NCBI GenBank assembly: GCA_900555365.1 | Contig: USKO01000005.1 | Span: 1-14,942, forward strand | Length of the DNA: 14,942 nucleotides | Direction: 5' to 3' | Source: an uncultured Bacillota bacterium | Lineage (GTDB): Bacteria; Bacillota; Clostridia; Christensenellales; UBA1242 | In this document: in pieces, positions 9,001 through 13,394 of the stretch | Numbering within the stretch: the first letter of the stretch is position 1 | How the letters are laid out: every line of letters starts with the position of its first letter | Position numbers and translations under genes: made by a program | The notes under the pieces: generated by a model | What the model was told of the DNA's origin: nothing | The model's input: the letters and a program-made list of their open reading frames with translations, nothing else | Database searches by the model: none

Positions 9001-10522
9001 CAGTATAATTTGCGGACAACTGAAATTTTATTGTAACGCTTGTGCCCGATGTGTGAGAATTATACGCATATATATAATTTGATGATTGATCTTTATTTAA
9101 TGTTGCATTTGCCGTAATTTGAGGGCCTTGCGTAAAACTAATGACCCAGTCGTCATCTTCACGATTATCGTCTGCGCCTTTTTCGAATTGTATTGTAAAT
9201 TGATTGCCCTCCTTACCTGTCTTTGCCGTCCAAGTAAAGGTGTTGGTGTTGCTGCCTGCGCTAGTTGAATAAACTGGATAGGCTTTGTTATAAACCATAC
9301 CCATAGAGCTTAAAGTCATTTTGTTGATGGTATTGAGTGTATATCCAACTCGATTTATATATTGTGCATTTAAATTTTCAAAAGCCGTATCGTAAGGAAG
9401 ATCATATATGCCACTTCTAGTGCCATAACCGTAGGTCAAATAAACAGGTTCTGTATCTTCATTAAAAGAAATTACAGCAACATTTCCATTAGTAATCGAA
9501 AGTTTAGTAACTGCTGGAATTGAAGGTCGGCTTCCGGCCAGTAATGGATATACATATTTATTTGCTGTCGTAACATTAGCAATGCCCACTATACTATTTC
9601 TTAGCCTTGGAATATGTGTCGTATAGAGAGGATTTTTTATTGATGATATTCCCTCGGTATTTGTCGCACTAAGCACAACTCGTGCCTTTTGGCTTTCTCG
9701 CCACAGAGTTTGTGATTTTGGGTCAGCAAGATAAAAACTGCCAGTGCTAAGTCTGTAAATAGCCACTCTTCCAGATGGATTCCATGTTGATGTTCTAGTG
9801 TTAATTGTTAAATATCCAGTCGTGGTTCCAATCGTATCATCATATTTGAAGTCGCTGTTATATCCTCTGAAATATTTAGAGCTTGTAGCAGTGCCTACAC
9901 TAGGATATGATGAATCTGACAAATCATAGACATTTATAAGTTCGCCATTTATGATATTTCCAACTAGAGTTCCTACATTTTTATATTTTTCATCAATCAT
10001 ATAAGAGAAATCTCCCTCTATAGCAAGGTCAGAGATTGTTCCTCCCGAAACTGTTCCAAAAAGTCCTATTCCGCTGGACGCACTTTGGTCTACAGTCAAG
10101 TTATTGATATGTACATTGCTTATTGTATGATCTCCGCCAAAGAAATTCCCGCTAAAAGGATGAGACGCGGTACCAATAGGGGTCCAGCTGCTTGCACCAA
10201 GATCAATGTTGTTTTTTAAATAATAGTTTGCAGATGCATACCCTGTCTCGCCGTTGTTTACCTTTGCAGCGACAGAAGCAAGGTCAGCCGCGCTCTCTAT
10301 CACATAAACATCTAAACCATTATAAATTTTGTCGTCTAGACTGTCTGTTGACAAGGCAGAAACATCACTATTTGCTGACGCTTCATCATCCGTTGCTGTT
10401 GTCAGCTCTGTTTGACTTGTCTCTTTGCTTAATTTATTCACAAAAGATGGCACCATGGTAAAAATGCCAGCTATCAAGAGCATAAATGTTAAACTTAAAA
10501 ATCCCTTTACGAAACTTTTCAT
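1..10522 (-). CDS. Giant secreted adhesin-like protein with GLUG, MBG/YDG-like and InlB B-type repeats (3' end beyond window)
   Basis: I read the minus-strand frame from ATG at 10522-10520 to the left edge and found no stop, so at least 3507 residues are encoded and the C-terminus is missing. AAAGGAG lies just upstream of the ATG. The N-terminus (MKSFVKGF, then a hydrophobic stretch at about residues 8-25) is a signal peptide or signal anchor, followed by a Ser/Thr/Asp-rich linker to about residue 65. Residues about 95-205 match GLUG beta-helix sequence. Then come long Thr/Ser/Asn-rich beta-sandwich-like modules, MBG/YDG-like units, and InlB B-type units that end in an aromatic-W motif followed by YTITF-like strands. 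I found only three cysteine codons, usual for secreted Gram-positive proteins. The likely role is adhesion or surface structure; no enzyme motif was seen. No LPXTG, SLH or other anchor can be judged because the end is absent. The gene appears monocistronic and divergent from trpS. Confidence 0.9.
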   Translation of the reverse strand, partial: MKSFVKGFLSLTFMLLIAGIFTMVPSFVNKLSKETSQTELTTATDDEASANSDVSALSTDSLDDKIYNGLDVYVIESAADLASVAAKVNNGETGYASANYYLKNNIDLGASSWTPIGTASHPFSGNFFGGDHTISNVHINNLTVDQSASSGIGLFGTVSGGTISDLAIEGDFSYMIDEKYKNVGTLVGNIINGELINVYDLSDSSYPSVGTATSSKYFRGYNSDFKYDDTIGTTTGYLTINTRTSTWNPSGRVAIYRLSTGSFYLADPKSQTLWRESQKARVVLSATNTEGISSIKNPLYTTHIPRLRNSIVGIANVTTANKYVYPLLAGSRPSIPAVTKLSITNGNVAVISFNEDTEPVYLTYGYGTRSGIYDLPYDTAFENLNAQYINRVGYTLNTINKMTLSSMGMVYNKAYPVYSTSAGSNTNTFTWTAKTGKEGNQFTIQFEKGADDNREDDDWVISFTQGPQITANATLNKDQSSNYIYAYNSHTSGTSVTIKFQLSANYTVSDVAKETVASGTHSDYYYYSTNNQGQNVTDDSYLEANISHTRDTDNEYSAKTYTVTIKNIVGKGGIYKIYIERANIETPVTFTVPDYGNDSVKSYSLTYQTSLDGTSWGAATTVKGLSAGSSQTIYLNLKADIHQKMPLYFNITISSTDGVILNINPSDNLKILNSSEANQTKTQTLQLSVSGYPSSDATRPKLNITIGDLMARVTALVYDEDKNTISESDLGGANIYINGDKVGINNPSFVGVTAAGGSLSVELKNYTNSIYNSLSYELTPNDGLKTPYDGQGNGEYTIKITLYKKTYPFNNTEIGFALHENADNPGAVTDRYTYSGNPSFVNNLFKFSIKNGEDVIFSTSDGQTGSNKSFKIEDTLTVTVELTELGKQLVYIPEENFATFFNMGNDGISEIKNLSYADGKWTFDIVVGKSHPQVNVNFAFKNIRLTFDGVVNEAHKIVADAGFSVNGNPELTGKYNVSSTNVISLIYSDDISSINLNTQYYLLGWYLQNGEVKVDLASQFGQYTSYDCFARYTTDNEATFEFTISAKVGNRQIQVTYSAGSAGANGELVMANGSALENIVDGNKISYNTEYTVFTESQTFHNFGHVLQTWSFGAQKGAIVNGTITLTGTNWSSYFGADGTSQEWTGFYKDNDESLANNSTASLLLTAVWSPISYNISFDGANRTVQVGDTITFTPSTNPGKSGSFTITRNGEQVGDVILSANRNGYTAENFNIIQSLSGANTKPGFQNQISITLSVDNMKDILADSYYYAVNDDNSLITVTTNTEPVRYKLYIEDSSYYDTVFDMDSLLQVDQSLGRELGGYEDNNSSGSFDEGDRAFIYIVYANPADELRIALEKGYLTISRYGYKPTGEFENFNKSSNYALTVDSTLTPIFTVDDSVTTASASIAFDSDLGSVRTFYLLNAKNIANGLLTYSEDSTSYSGEGLSTTTILPNGERVTAFGFNLYKNGSSSAITLSSKNLLDLIDFVANNLLAGSYKVTFFVTVQDVMDNSNTKTFTSSYLTEEASDFAINRNTVVLNSDNNIVSVFTNSSEFVAAMTKNGYSSDNTFGTFRLYYSWNGAINSDKAQEIALSSFVNLSSTQISGDYNVGTGKSISIGVSLNNLTNINNISIDGITNWNEMFRNVSASGSSYLLNLDSVATIVKAIFTIDFGNASSYYFGSDGQTIVKENDAESISFIIGTKTFNYTYDKITYIGSQNNGTFTGTDMAVFNVSGISIGGFEDNWQDSFEYRLSGNFELIDMAAAIRKAFEVRYLTATNGKLASSLANTANGVSATISISNITYDRQIIGSGAISGEQIYGTVSELDGNYTYGESLTFKVDNTIVFSFTNNGSGQILFYANPSNLQALSFDLTVALSGQNAGSFKMLSAWTTSTAVGDFDSALGSEYQNNSFKTNYQFTNHGTTLQNVFAVLSDVRKVTMNYNGGKNADGAGSEIIYISAGQRYEIANPSHEYSGLSFSGYQRMSGQASDPTLNQITAGEISDGYYLSASTGGVGATFAAIWKVTDIVVSEVENKTIAFYASLEQTPLPLTDFITENLYLEGGTFSYVLSNDDNTFAYQNGQFIITDANDTTPSTLSGTYTLTITLSYSDAISGASGFSKDLIEYVLQIDKNVMAFDDSAYQLTYNNNVQQDFSVGLTKNGTAIDPKPTLNTLLNASAGTYGISVAISGKGSTIKAAGDYTVTASIASGMENYFELGSKSSFTVNVAKYTLNLAEDYIDQIGFSKELGAADPTPLQTEITISANNNEKVLINFTRESGESADKYDLLTPSIVDSDDKNNYELVGSTTLADKFEIKVPEVSLQLQMTSGLTYIYNGQVLSNLNVSFNEDDNSYIITGLAGADKTVSATFKLYYTNSQGQQVSIPKEEGLVYAGYINFAISASSKNAGTYPLSVSLTQAATSAGWSRVELVSGSYNNLVIDQRPIVVTSFTNVFNQMTTLAFTNVAALDNFTFESGEDKGIVSGDVVSITVTIANAQAGTQTIDKMDLDSASEANYQLTWSGITADITPSSESVTMSIKSATLNYGQILDDTNLSAIRSLIEFTFSGQNVGTIAENFLSVTDFNITSASYSTGGYLKANNEGETWDVVFTVTSPNFTFGGESENGIYETTFTIKLTVNRVGLTINNAPNTQIIKPYDGNATVLSKFVNQEANQQGGYYTANGILTGDKIIIASANYDNASVGSHKLTLNYGNDDSANYTITNNVQGEIGSVTLTFVKKVDTCDFVEDGDQIIQNTGSFTEVYSGGDDSSKGIDSLIEDIINEENFATRVGYKQTGWQWTYQESDLKSDITLSTTLTQEQKEAFLKAAVGAGASGLTLKVVWEIEKYTITFKVPSHLTLAQEEYDFTTATLSNISYWTTIENISVTADKGYIVTGISKDANVTLSTSGINTKNASFTLTHITGDSEITLTESEMQFKITINLNEPTGFNAVIDYENDSSWVEGNWTINGNTLTRVMSYSELRAKDLPRLIMSKSNTYNFGKWYLGEVSDGNLSSGSSIWERIDGDGLTQSDTTTGYTFTATWTESPLTLTINIANGSVAVYVNDEEEAILPDGDTNKYNVHYNDKIRIDVKSSDWYKFVGASIVGTQTEQVNGSQQTTGSFTIDVLSESKTITISTEEIVVTFNPSSLEETLGGTQVTDTLLKTSFTYSEMQNGSAPLTFKSGIGVYSATAGTYHQTDWQYNSAAVELSTTLVSFITANGGIPTQDKEYAISATWEGKKYTVTFLKGEPLPNADGFTPTPTFTSLGDSGDSATREWIYGSIISNMPELEASGQGYYWALEANPAVTFANGNRFTLAKPDSESPYELTLEAQWAHDHYTITINFAGSTDKIGSLTVDGTQITISDNVATVTNVVYGDSKDLILSLMTGYMVDSKNTMITYDGHIEGSDPATLSFIGDDVTVTGVHGNIELTITVKAKSYTISIRNYTHVTASINEFTVSYDEDISTIFDGVTFTRGGYTISALYDGNTLFASCIDGDWQFEDEYVVITDNNSD
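542..2350 (-). repeat. Four consecutive InlB B-type repeat units near the visible C-terminus
   Basis: Four units end in the same signature: LTLKVVWEIEKYTITF (Trp 2012-2014), FTATWTESPLTLTI (Trp 1412-1414), ISATWEGKKYTVTF (Trp 833-835) and LTLEAQWAHDHYTITI (Trp 542-544). These are at about residues 2837, 3037, 3230 and 3327, so the spacing is 200, 193 and 97 residues. The two longer spacings suggest each repeat is paired with a second beta domain of about 100 residues. The units are diverged in both protein and DNA, so this is an old array and not a recent tandem duplication. These repeats are known from internalin-like and other surface proteins as stalk modules. Confidence 0.65.
2330..2600 (-). 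other. YDG-like domain of the giant protein
   Basis: The translation has IIKPYDGNATV (YDG codons at 2561-2569; Tyr about residue 2652), then GILTGDKIIIASANYDNASV, GSHKLTLNYG and SANYTITNNVQGEIG. This order, K-x-Y-D-G near the start, L-x-G-D, A-x-Y-x-N-x-x-V-G and A-N-Y-x-I near the end, is the hallmark of the YDG domain common in large cell-surface adhesins. A degenerate version (GIVSGDVVSITV ... ASEANYQLTW) precedes it at about 2960-3130. It marks the switch from MBG/YDG-like modules to the C-terminal InlB-type array. Confidence 0.7.
3200..3600 (-). other. MBG-like beta module in the giant protein
   Basis: The translation contains SGLTYIYNGQVLSNLNVSF, then GLAGADKTVSATFKLYY and KNAGTYPLSVSL, ending in VIDQRPIVV. 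The pattern T-Y-x-Y-N-G-Q, a middle G.Y or N-A-G-T-Y turn and a closing I.....V strand that leads into the next domain is typical of MBG-type modules, tandem beta domains in large bacterial adhesins. A related unit with AYQLTYNNNVQQDFSVGL lies near 4050-4120. The match is by pattern only and the limits are approximate. Confidence 0.5.
4463..4717 (-). repeat. Internal InlB B-type repeat unit (NYNGG form)
   Basis: This unit begins VTMNYNGGKNADGAG and ends GATFAAIWKV (Trp at 4463-4465, about residue 2020), with NPSHEYSGLSFSGYQ between. The Y-x-G-G opening, a central P...Y.G..F.GY and a closing A-x-W is the most canonical InlB B-type (Flg_new) unit in the protein. It lies some 850 residues from the preceding clear unit, so the repeats are interspersed with other beta modules in the middle of the protein rather than contiguous. 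Confidence 0.65.
7016..7272 (-). repeat. Internal InlB B-type (Flg_new-like) repeat unit
   Basis: The translation runs from ISYNTEYTVF through LQTWSF and QEWTGFYKD to LLLTAVWSPISYNISF; the diagnostic Trp is at 7016-7018, about residue 1169. A beta-strand, a W/F-containing centre and a closing L-T-A-x-W followed by an alternating Y-x-I-x-F strand is the layout of Listeria-Bacteroides repeats. A weaker unit with GWYLQNG lies just N-terminal (about 7420-7640). The boundaries are approximate. Confidence 0.55.
9908..10240 (-). other. GLUG-type beta-helix segment of the giant protein
   Basis: Residues about 95-205 read NYYLKNNIDLGASSWTPIGT, then SGNFFGGDHTISNV, GIGLFGTVSGGTISDLAI and VGTLVGNIINGELINVY. 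The order (D-L-G..W.PIGT, F.G.FDGG-like turn, I.N..I, GLFG....G.I..L, G.LVG...G.I.N.Y) is characteristic of the GLUG motif found in right-handed beta-helix portions of bacterial surface proteins and IgA-protease-like proteins. I see about two helical coils plus one canonical GLUG unit. It sits right behind the signal peptide and linker, as in other clostridial surface proteins. The identification rests on recalled family pattern, not on a profile search. Confidence 0.7.
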
Positions 10523-10524
10523 AT

Positions 10525-10534
10525 GAACTCCTTT
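10525..10534 (-). promoter_or_regulatory. Ribosome binding site of the giant surface protein gene
   Basis: Read on the minus strand, the bases before the start are CAAAGGAGTTCAT then ATG. AAAGGAG is a strong Shine-Dalgarno, but the gap to the ATG is short, about 4-5 bases. No other in-frame start lies upstream with a comparable site, so it fixes the start at 10522. Confidence 0.8.
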
Positions 10535-10583
10535 GAAAATAGAAATGTCACGGCTAAAATCTGCGGGCTGTATACTTATAAAT

Positions 10584-10612
10584 AATATAATACATTATTT
10601 AAATAAAATCAA
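10584..10612 (-). promoter_or_regulatory. Predicted sigma-A promoter of the giant surface protein gene
   Basis: On the minus strand TTGATT (10612-10607) is followed after exactly 17 bases by TATATT (10589-10584). This would start transcription near 10577 and give a leader of about 55 bases. The region is very AT-rich, so a chance match is possible, but the spacing is ideal and the position fits. Confidence 0.5.
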
Positions 10613-10736
10613 ATTTTTTCTGCTTTTTTACAAAATTCGCCCATATTTTTTGCTCTTTCAAAAAGTAGTTTGTACATTTTGTAAAATATTAAATAAAAAT
10701 GTAAAAATTAGCTGATAAATTTTGTATTTTCTTTGC

Positions 10737-10765
10737 TTGACAATATTTTTCGGAAAAGATATAAT
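10737..10765 (+). promoter_or_regulatory. Consensus sigma-A promoter of trpS
   Basis: TTGACA (10737-10742) and TATAAT (10760-10765) are both perfect consensus hexamers separated by 17 bases. Transcription should begin near 10772, leaving a leader of about 24 bases before the trpS ATG at 10796. That is too short for a T-box or attenuator leader, so trpS appears to be expressed constitutively and strongly from this site. Confidence 0.9.
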
Positions 10766-10783
10766 CAAAAAAACATGACTTTT

Positions 10784-10789
10784 AAGGGG
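10784..10789 (+). promoter_or_regulatory. Ribosome binding site that fixes the trpS start
   Basis: AAGGGG is 6 bases before the ATG at 10796. Together with the promoter at 10737-10765 it rules out the longer in-frame start at 10733. Confidence 0.85.
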
Positions 10790-10795
10790 TTTCTT

Positions 10796-11863
10796 ATGAA
10801 AGATATAATTTTAACAGGCGACAGGCCAACTGGAAATTTACATCTTGGGCACTATGTTGGCTCTATTGCAAACCGTCTAAGGTTTCAAAATGAATGCGAT
10901 TATGATAAATTTTATATCATGATTGCCGATACTCAAGCACTTACTGATAATGCAGATCGCGTTGACAAGGTGAAAAACAATATAATTCAAGTTACAATTG
11001 ACTATTTGTCTGCAGGAATTGATCCAAATAAGGTCAACATTTTCATTCAATCACAAGTTCCTCAGCTATTTGAAATGACCTCATATTTTTTAAATCTTGT
11101 CACTCTTGCAAGGTTGCAGCGAAATCCAACAATAAAGGAAGAGTTAAAGGTGCGAGGATTTAATCATTCAATCCCTGTCGGTTTTATGACCTATCCAATC
11201 TCTCAAGCAGCGGACATATTGGCATTTCAAACAACTCTCGTGCCTGTTGGAGAAGATCAGTTGCCTATGTTAGAGCAGACACGCGAAATTATCAATACTT
11301 TTAACAATGTTTATCAGCCTAAAACTCCTGTATTTGCAACGCCAAAAGCCGTTTTGCCATCAATGAAAATTTGCGAAAGATTGCCTGGCTTAGATGGAAA
11401 GATCAAGATGTCAAAATCGGCTGGAAACGCGATAAATCTTTGTGACAGCGCTCAAGTTGTTAAGCAAAAAATTATGTCGGCTTACACCGATCCTGACCAT
11501 ATCAAGATCACAGATCCTGGCAAAATTGAAGGAAACATTGTATTTGCATATCTCGACGCTTTTTGTACCGATGAGGATTTTAAAGAATTCCTTCCTGACT
11601 ATAAGAATCTTGACGAGTTAAAAGCCCACTATAGAAAAGGCGGCTTAGGAGATGTAAAAGTAAAACTATTTTTAAATAGCGTCTTAGACAAGCTGCTTAC
11701 GCCTATAAGAGAAAGACGCGCAATGCTTGAAAAAGATCTTGATTCTATCTATCAAATGCTATTCGAAAATTCAAAAAAGGCTTCTTTCGAAGCAGAAAAA
11801 ACATTAACTGCCATGAAAGATGCTATGGGACTTGATTATACAAAATTGTTAAAAAATCGCTAA
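10796..11863 (+). CDS. trpS: Tryptophanyl-tRNA synthetase
   Basis: The 355-residue product charges tRNA-Trp with tryptophan (ATP-dependent, class Ic, cytosolic, normally a dimer). It has the N-terminal GDRPTGNLHLGHYVGS with the HIGH-type signature HLGH at residues 16-19, MTYPISQAADI around residues 131-141 (the conserved Asp of the tryptophan pocket is probably D140), and KIKMSKSAGN with KMSKS at 204-208. The length suits the family. I chose the ATG at 10796 because AAGGGG lies 6 bases upstream and homologues begin at this point. An in-frame ATG at 10733 would put 21 extra residues before it, but it lies upstream of the promoter hexamers and cannot be in the transcript. The gene is alone between its own promoter and terminator. 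The protein contains no tryptophan residue. Confidence 0.96.
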   Translation: MKDIILTGDRPTGNLHLGHYVGSIANRLRFQNECDYDKFYIMIADTQALTDNADRVDKVKNNIIQVTIDYLSAGIDPNKVNIFIQSQVPQLFEMTSYFLNLVTLARLQRNPTIKEELKVRGFNHSIPVGFMTYPISQAADILAFQTTLVPVGEDQLPMLEQTREIINTFNNVYQPKTPVFATPKAVLPSMKICERLPGLDGKIKMSKSAGNAINLCDSAQVVKQKIMSAYTDPDHIKITDPGKIEGNIVFAYLDAFCTDEDFKEFLPDYKNLDELKAHYRKGGLGDVKVKLFLNSVLDKLLTPIRERRAMLEKDLDSIYQMLFENSKKASFEAEKTLTAMKDAMGLDYTKLLKNR

Positions 11864-11888
11864 AATTTTTGATTTTTTAGCGATTTTT
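11852..11888 (+). terminator. trpS terminator containing the stop codon
   Basis: A perfect 14-bp stem (AAAAATCGCTAAAA at 11852-11865 pairing with 11875-11888) encloses a 9-base loop. The right arm ends in a T run and more T-rich sequence follows. The left arm includes the last codons of trpS and its TAA (11861-11863). The A-rich left flank would let it also work in the opposite direction. Confidence 0.85.
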
Positions 11889-11923
11889 CTTTGTTTTTTT
11901 TGCAAAATTTCCAAACTTTTTAG

Positions 11924-11954
11924 AAAAATTTGTCGAATTTTTTGACAAATTTTT
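11924..11954. promoter_or_regulatory. 11-bp perfect inverted repeat over the lipoprotein promoter -35 region
   Basis: AAAAATTTGTC (11924-11934) pairs perfectly with GACAAATTTTT (11944-11954), with 9 bases between. The right arm contains most of a TTGACA hexamer (11942-11947). It may be an operator or a second A/T-rich terminator; the sequence alone does not decide. Confidence 0.5.
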
Positions 11955-11970
11955 TATATTTTATTACACT
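11942..11970 (+). promoter_or_regulatory. Possible promoter of the lipoprotein gene
   Basis: TTGACA (11942-11947) is followed after 17 bases by TACACT (11965-11970), a 4 of 6 match to the -10 consensus. The implied start near 11977 leaves almost no leader before GGAG at 11978-11981, which is unusual. A different start within this AT-rich stretch is possible. Confidence 0.45.
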
Positions 11971-11990
11971 ACTGTTCGGAGAAAAGTATT

Positions 11991-13073
11991 ATGAAAAAAC
12001 TCGTTTTATTTATCAGTTGCTTTGCTTTTATTTTTACTTTAGGTTTTACTTTGTTTGCTTGCCTTCCCTCTTCAGATCCAAATGCCGGATACGAAAATGA
12101 TGAAGAAATCGATATTGAAACGCCCTCTTCTCCGCAGCAGCCAGAAGAACCAGAAAATCCGTTGCCAACAGAATATGGTATCAGTTATTCTACTTCAAAT
12201 GATTACATTATATCGCTAAGCAAAACATCTGCCCAAAGCAATGAAATAATAAATTTGCGAGTTGAAGTGCTATCAACTTCCAATGAAATCGAATTTGTAA
12301 AGGCAAATGATGAATATTGCAGGGCGGTTCAAGACGATTATTATAACTATTCCTTTACAATGCCAAATGAAAATGTGCAAATTGTTGTTTCTTTGAAAGA
12401 AAAAGAACCTGTTGTCCTAGATGATATTTTGACTTGGACAGGCTCTCCTCCAACTAAGCTAACGGCAACGAGCGATGTTCAATATCAGCTTTATCAGTTT
12501 ACATTTTTAGAGCCACTTTCAATAACTTCAATATCTAAACAAATTAAAATTTATTCCTCAAATGCCGAATATCTGCCATCTTCAGCAATTGTGGACATTT
12601 CTTTAATCTCTTCAGCTGATGGAATGAAATTTATCGGGGGAAGCTTTAAAATCGACTTGTCACAGATTTCTGCTGGCAAAACCAAGCTTTATTTGAATGT
12701 AACTAGCCAAGACCCTTACTCCGATTGCACAATTACTATTGATATTGAAATTGAGCCCTACAGCGATCTCCCTTCCTTGCAAGGCAATAAAATATTGTTT
12801 GATTTTTCTTCTATTGATGCCAACCTTATCATGATAGATATAATGAATCTAGAAACTGGAGATTTCAACAGCTATGAAACAACAGAAGATTTCTATTCAG
12901 TAGATATTGATTGTCAAGCGAATACCACTCTAATCATTGATGTTTACTATATCTCACAAGATGGTGAAATCGTTGGAATTGAACTTCCAAATATGGAAAC
13001 TCCTTATGCCATTTTAGACAGTGGAATTCTTGTATTCTTAGAAGAAAACATCTCAATTAGTATAGTTTGCTAA
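11991..13073 (+). CDS. Predicted lipoprotein with a divergent InlB-type repeat
   Basis: This 360-residue protein begins MKKLVLF with a hydrophobic core and a lipobox LFAC (Cys at residue 24), so it should be lipid-anchored on the outer face of the cytoplasmic membrane. An acidic, Pro/Glu/Ser-rich linker spans about residues 25-62. Residues about 63-136 end in SFTMPNENVQIVVSL; the F-T-M-P-x-x-N-V-x-[IV] ending is the hallmark of divergent InlB B-repeat (Flg_new_2-like) domains. Two further beta-rich stretches follow (about 145-260 and 263-360) that I do not recognise; the last residue is Cys. GGAG precedes the ATG by 9 bases. The gene is flanked by terminators and seems monocistronic. A surface or binding role is inferred; no catalytic motif is visible. 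Confidence 0.85.
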   Translation: MKKLVLFISCFAFIFTLGFTLFACLPSSDPNAGYENDEEIDIETPSSPQQPEEPENPLPTEYGISYSTSNDYIISLSKTSAQSNEIINLRVEVLSTSNEIEFVKANDEYCRAVQDDYYNYSFTMPNENVQIVVSLKEKEPVVLDDILTWTGSPPTKLTATSDVQYQLYQFTFLEPLSITSISKQIKIYSSNAEYLPSSAIVDISLISSADGMKFIGGSFKIDLSQISAGKTKLYLNVTSQDPYSDCTITIDIEIEPYSDLPSLQGNKILFDFSSIDANLIMIDIMNLETGDFNSYETTEDFYSVDIDCQANTTLIIDVYYISQDGEIVGIELPNMETPYAILDSGILVFLEENISISIVC

Positions 13074-13081
13074 AATCTAAG

Positions 13082-13102
13082 AAAGTCCAAACGGGCTTTT
13101 TT
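13082..13102 (+). terminator. Terminator of the lipoprotein gene
   Basis: AAAGTCC (13082-13088) pairs with GGGCTTT (13093-13099) around an AAAC loop, with one T-G wobble, followed by a T run to 13102. It begins 8 bases after the stop codon. Confidence 0.8.
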
Positions 13103-13269
13103 ATTGTATAAGAAAACATCGAGAAAATCCTGAAATTCATCGCATTATGTTTTTAATTAAAAATTCCGCCTATGATAATATCTTTAGTTCGCAGGTATGT
13201 TTCCTTTAATAAAATATTCTATGATATAAATTATGTGATGTTAAAATTTTACTGTCATAAAATTTTATT

Positions 13270-13364
13270 AAATTCTATCGAATTTGCGCGCTCCGCTCGC
13301 CATCACTTGTATGTATGACCATCAGCCTCACTCTTGTAAGCAAGTTCGGCTTTCGATAATTTAA
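13270..13364 (-). other. Candidate structured RNA or interspersed repeat element
   Basis: Arms at 13270-13282 and 13352-13364 are complementary (TATCGAA against TTCGATA, extended by AATTTAA-like sequence with a one-base bulge). Inside them the sequence is much richer in G+C than its surroundings. On the minus strand it can fold as a branched structure: AGCC (13351-13348) with GGCT (13327-13324) enclosing CTTG-CTTA-CAAG, followed by GCG/CGC pairs. This could be a small RNA, a miniature mobile element or a repeat. No known RNA family is recognised. Confidence 0.35.
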
Positions 13365-13394
13365 ATAAAATAACTTCTATCTGTGACAACTTCT

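Noticed and set aside
684..10461. Many plus-strand open frames of 60-98 codons across 1-10500, and a 61-codon minus-strand frame at 7165-7350
   Set aside because: All overlap the single long minus-strand frame in other registers, lack ribosome binding sites and encode unconvincing low-complexity peptides.
10627..10690. TTTTACAAAA and TTTTGTAAAA inverted repeats in the divergent promoter region
   Set aside because: They are short, pure A/T-rich arms about 50 bases apart in very AT-rich DNA and are likely to occur by chance.
10533..10715. Plus-strand 60-codon frame in the divergent intergenic region
   Set aside because: It overlaps the predicted promoter of the giant gene, has no ribosome binding site and reads as AT-rich noise (runs of Phe, Lys, Ile and Asn).
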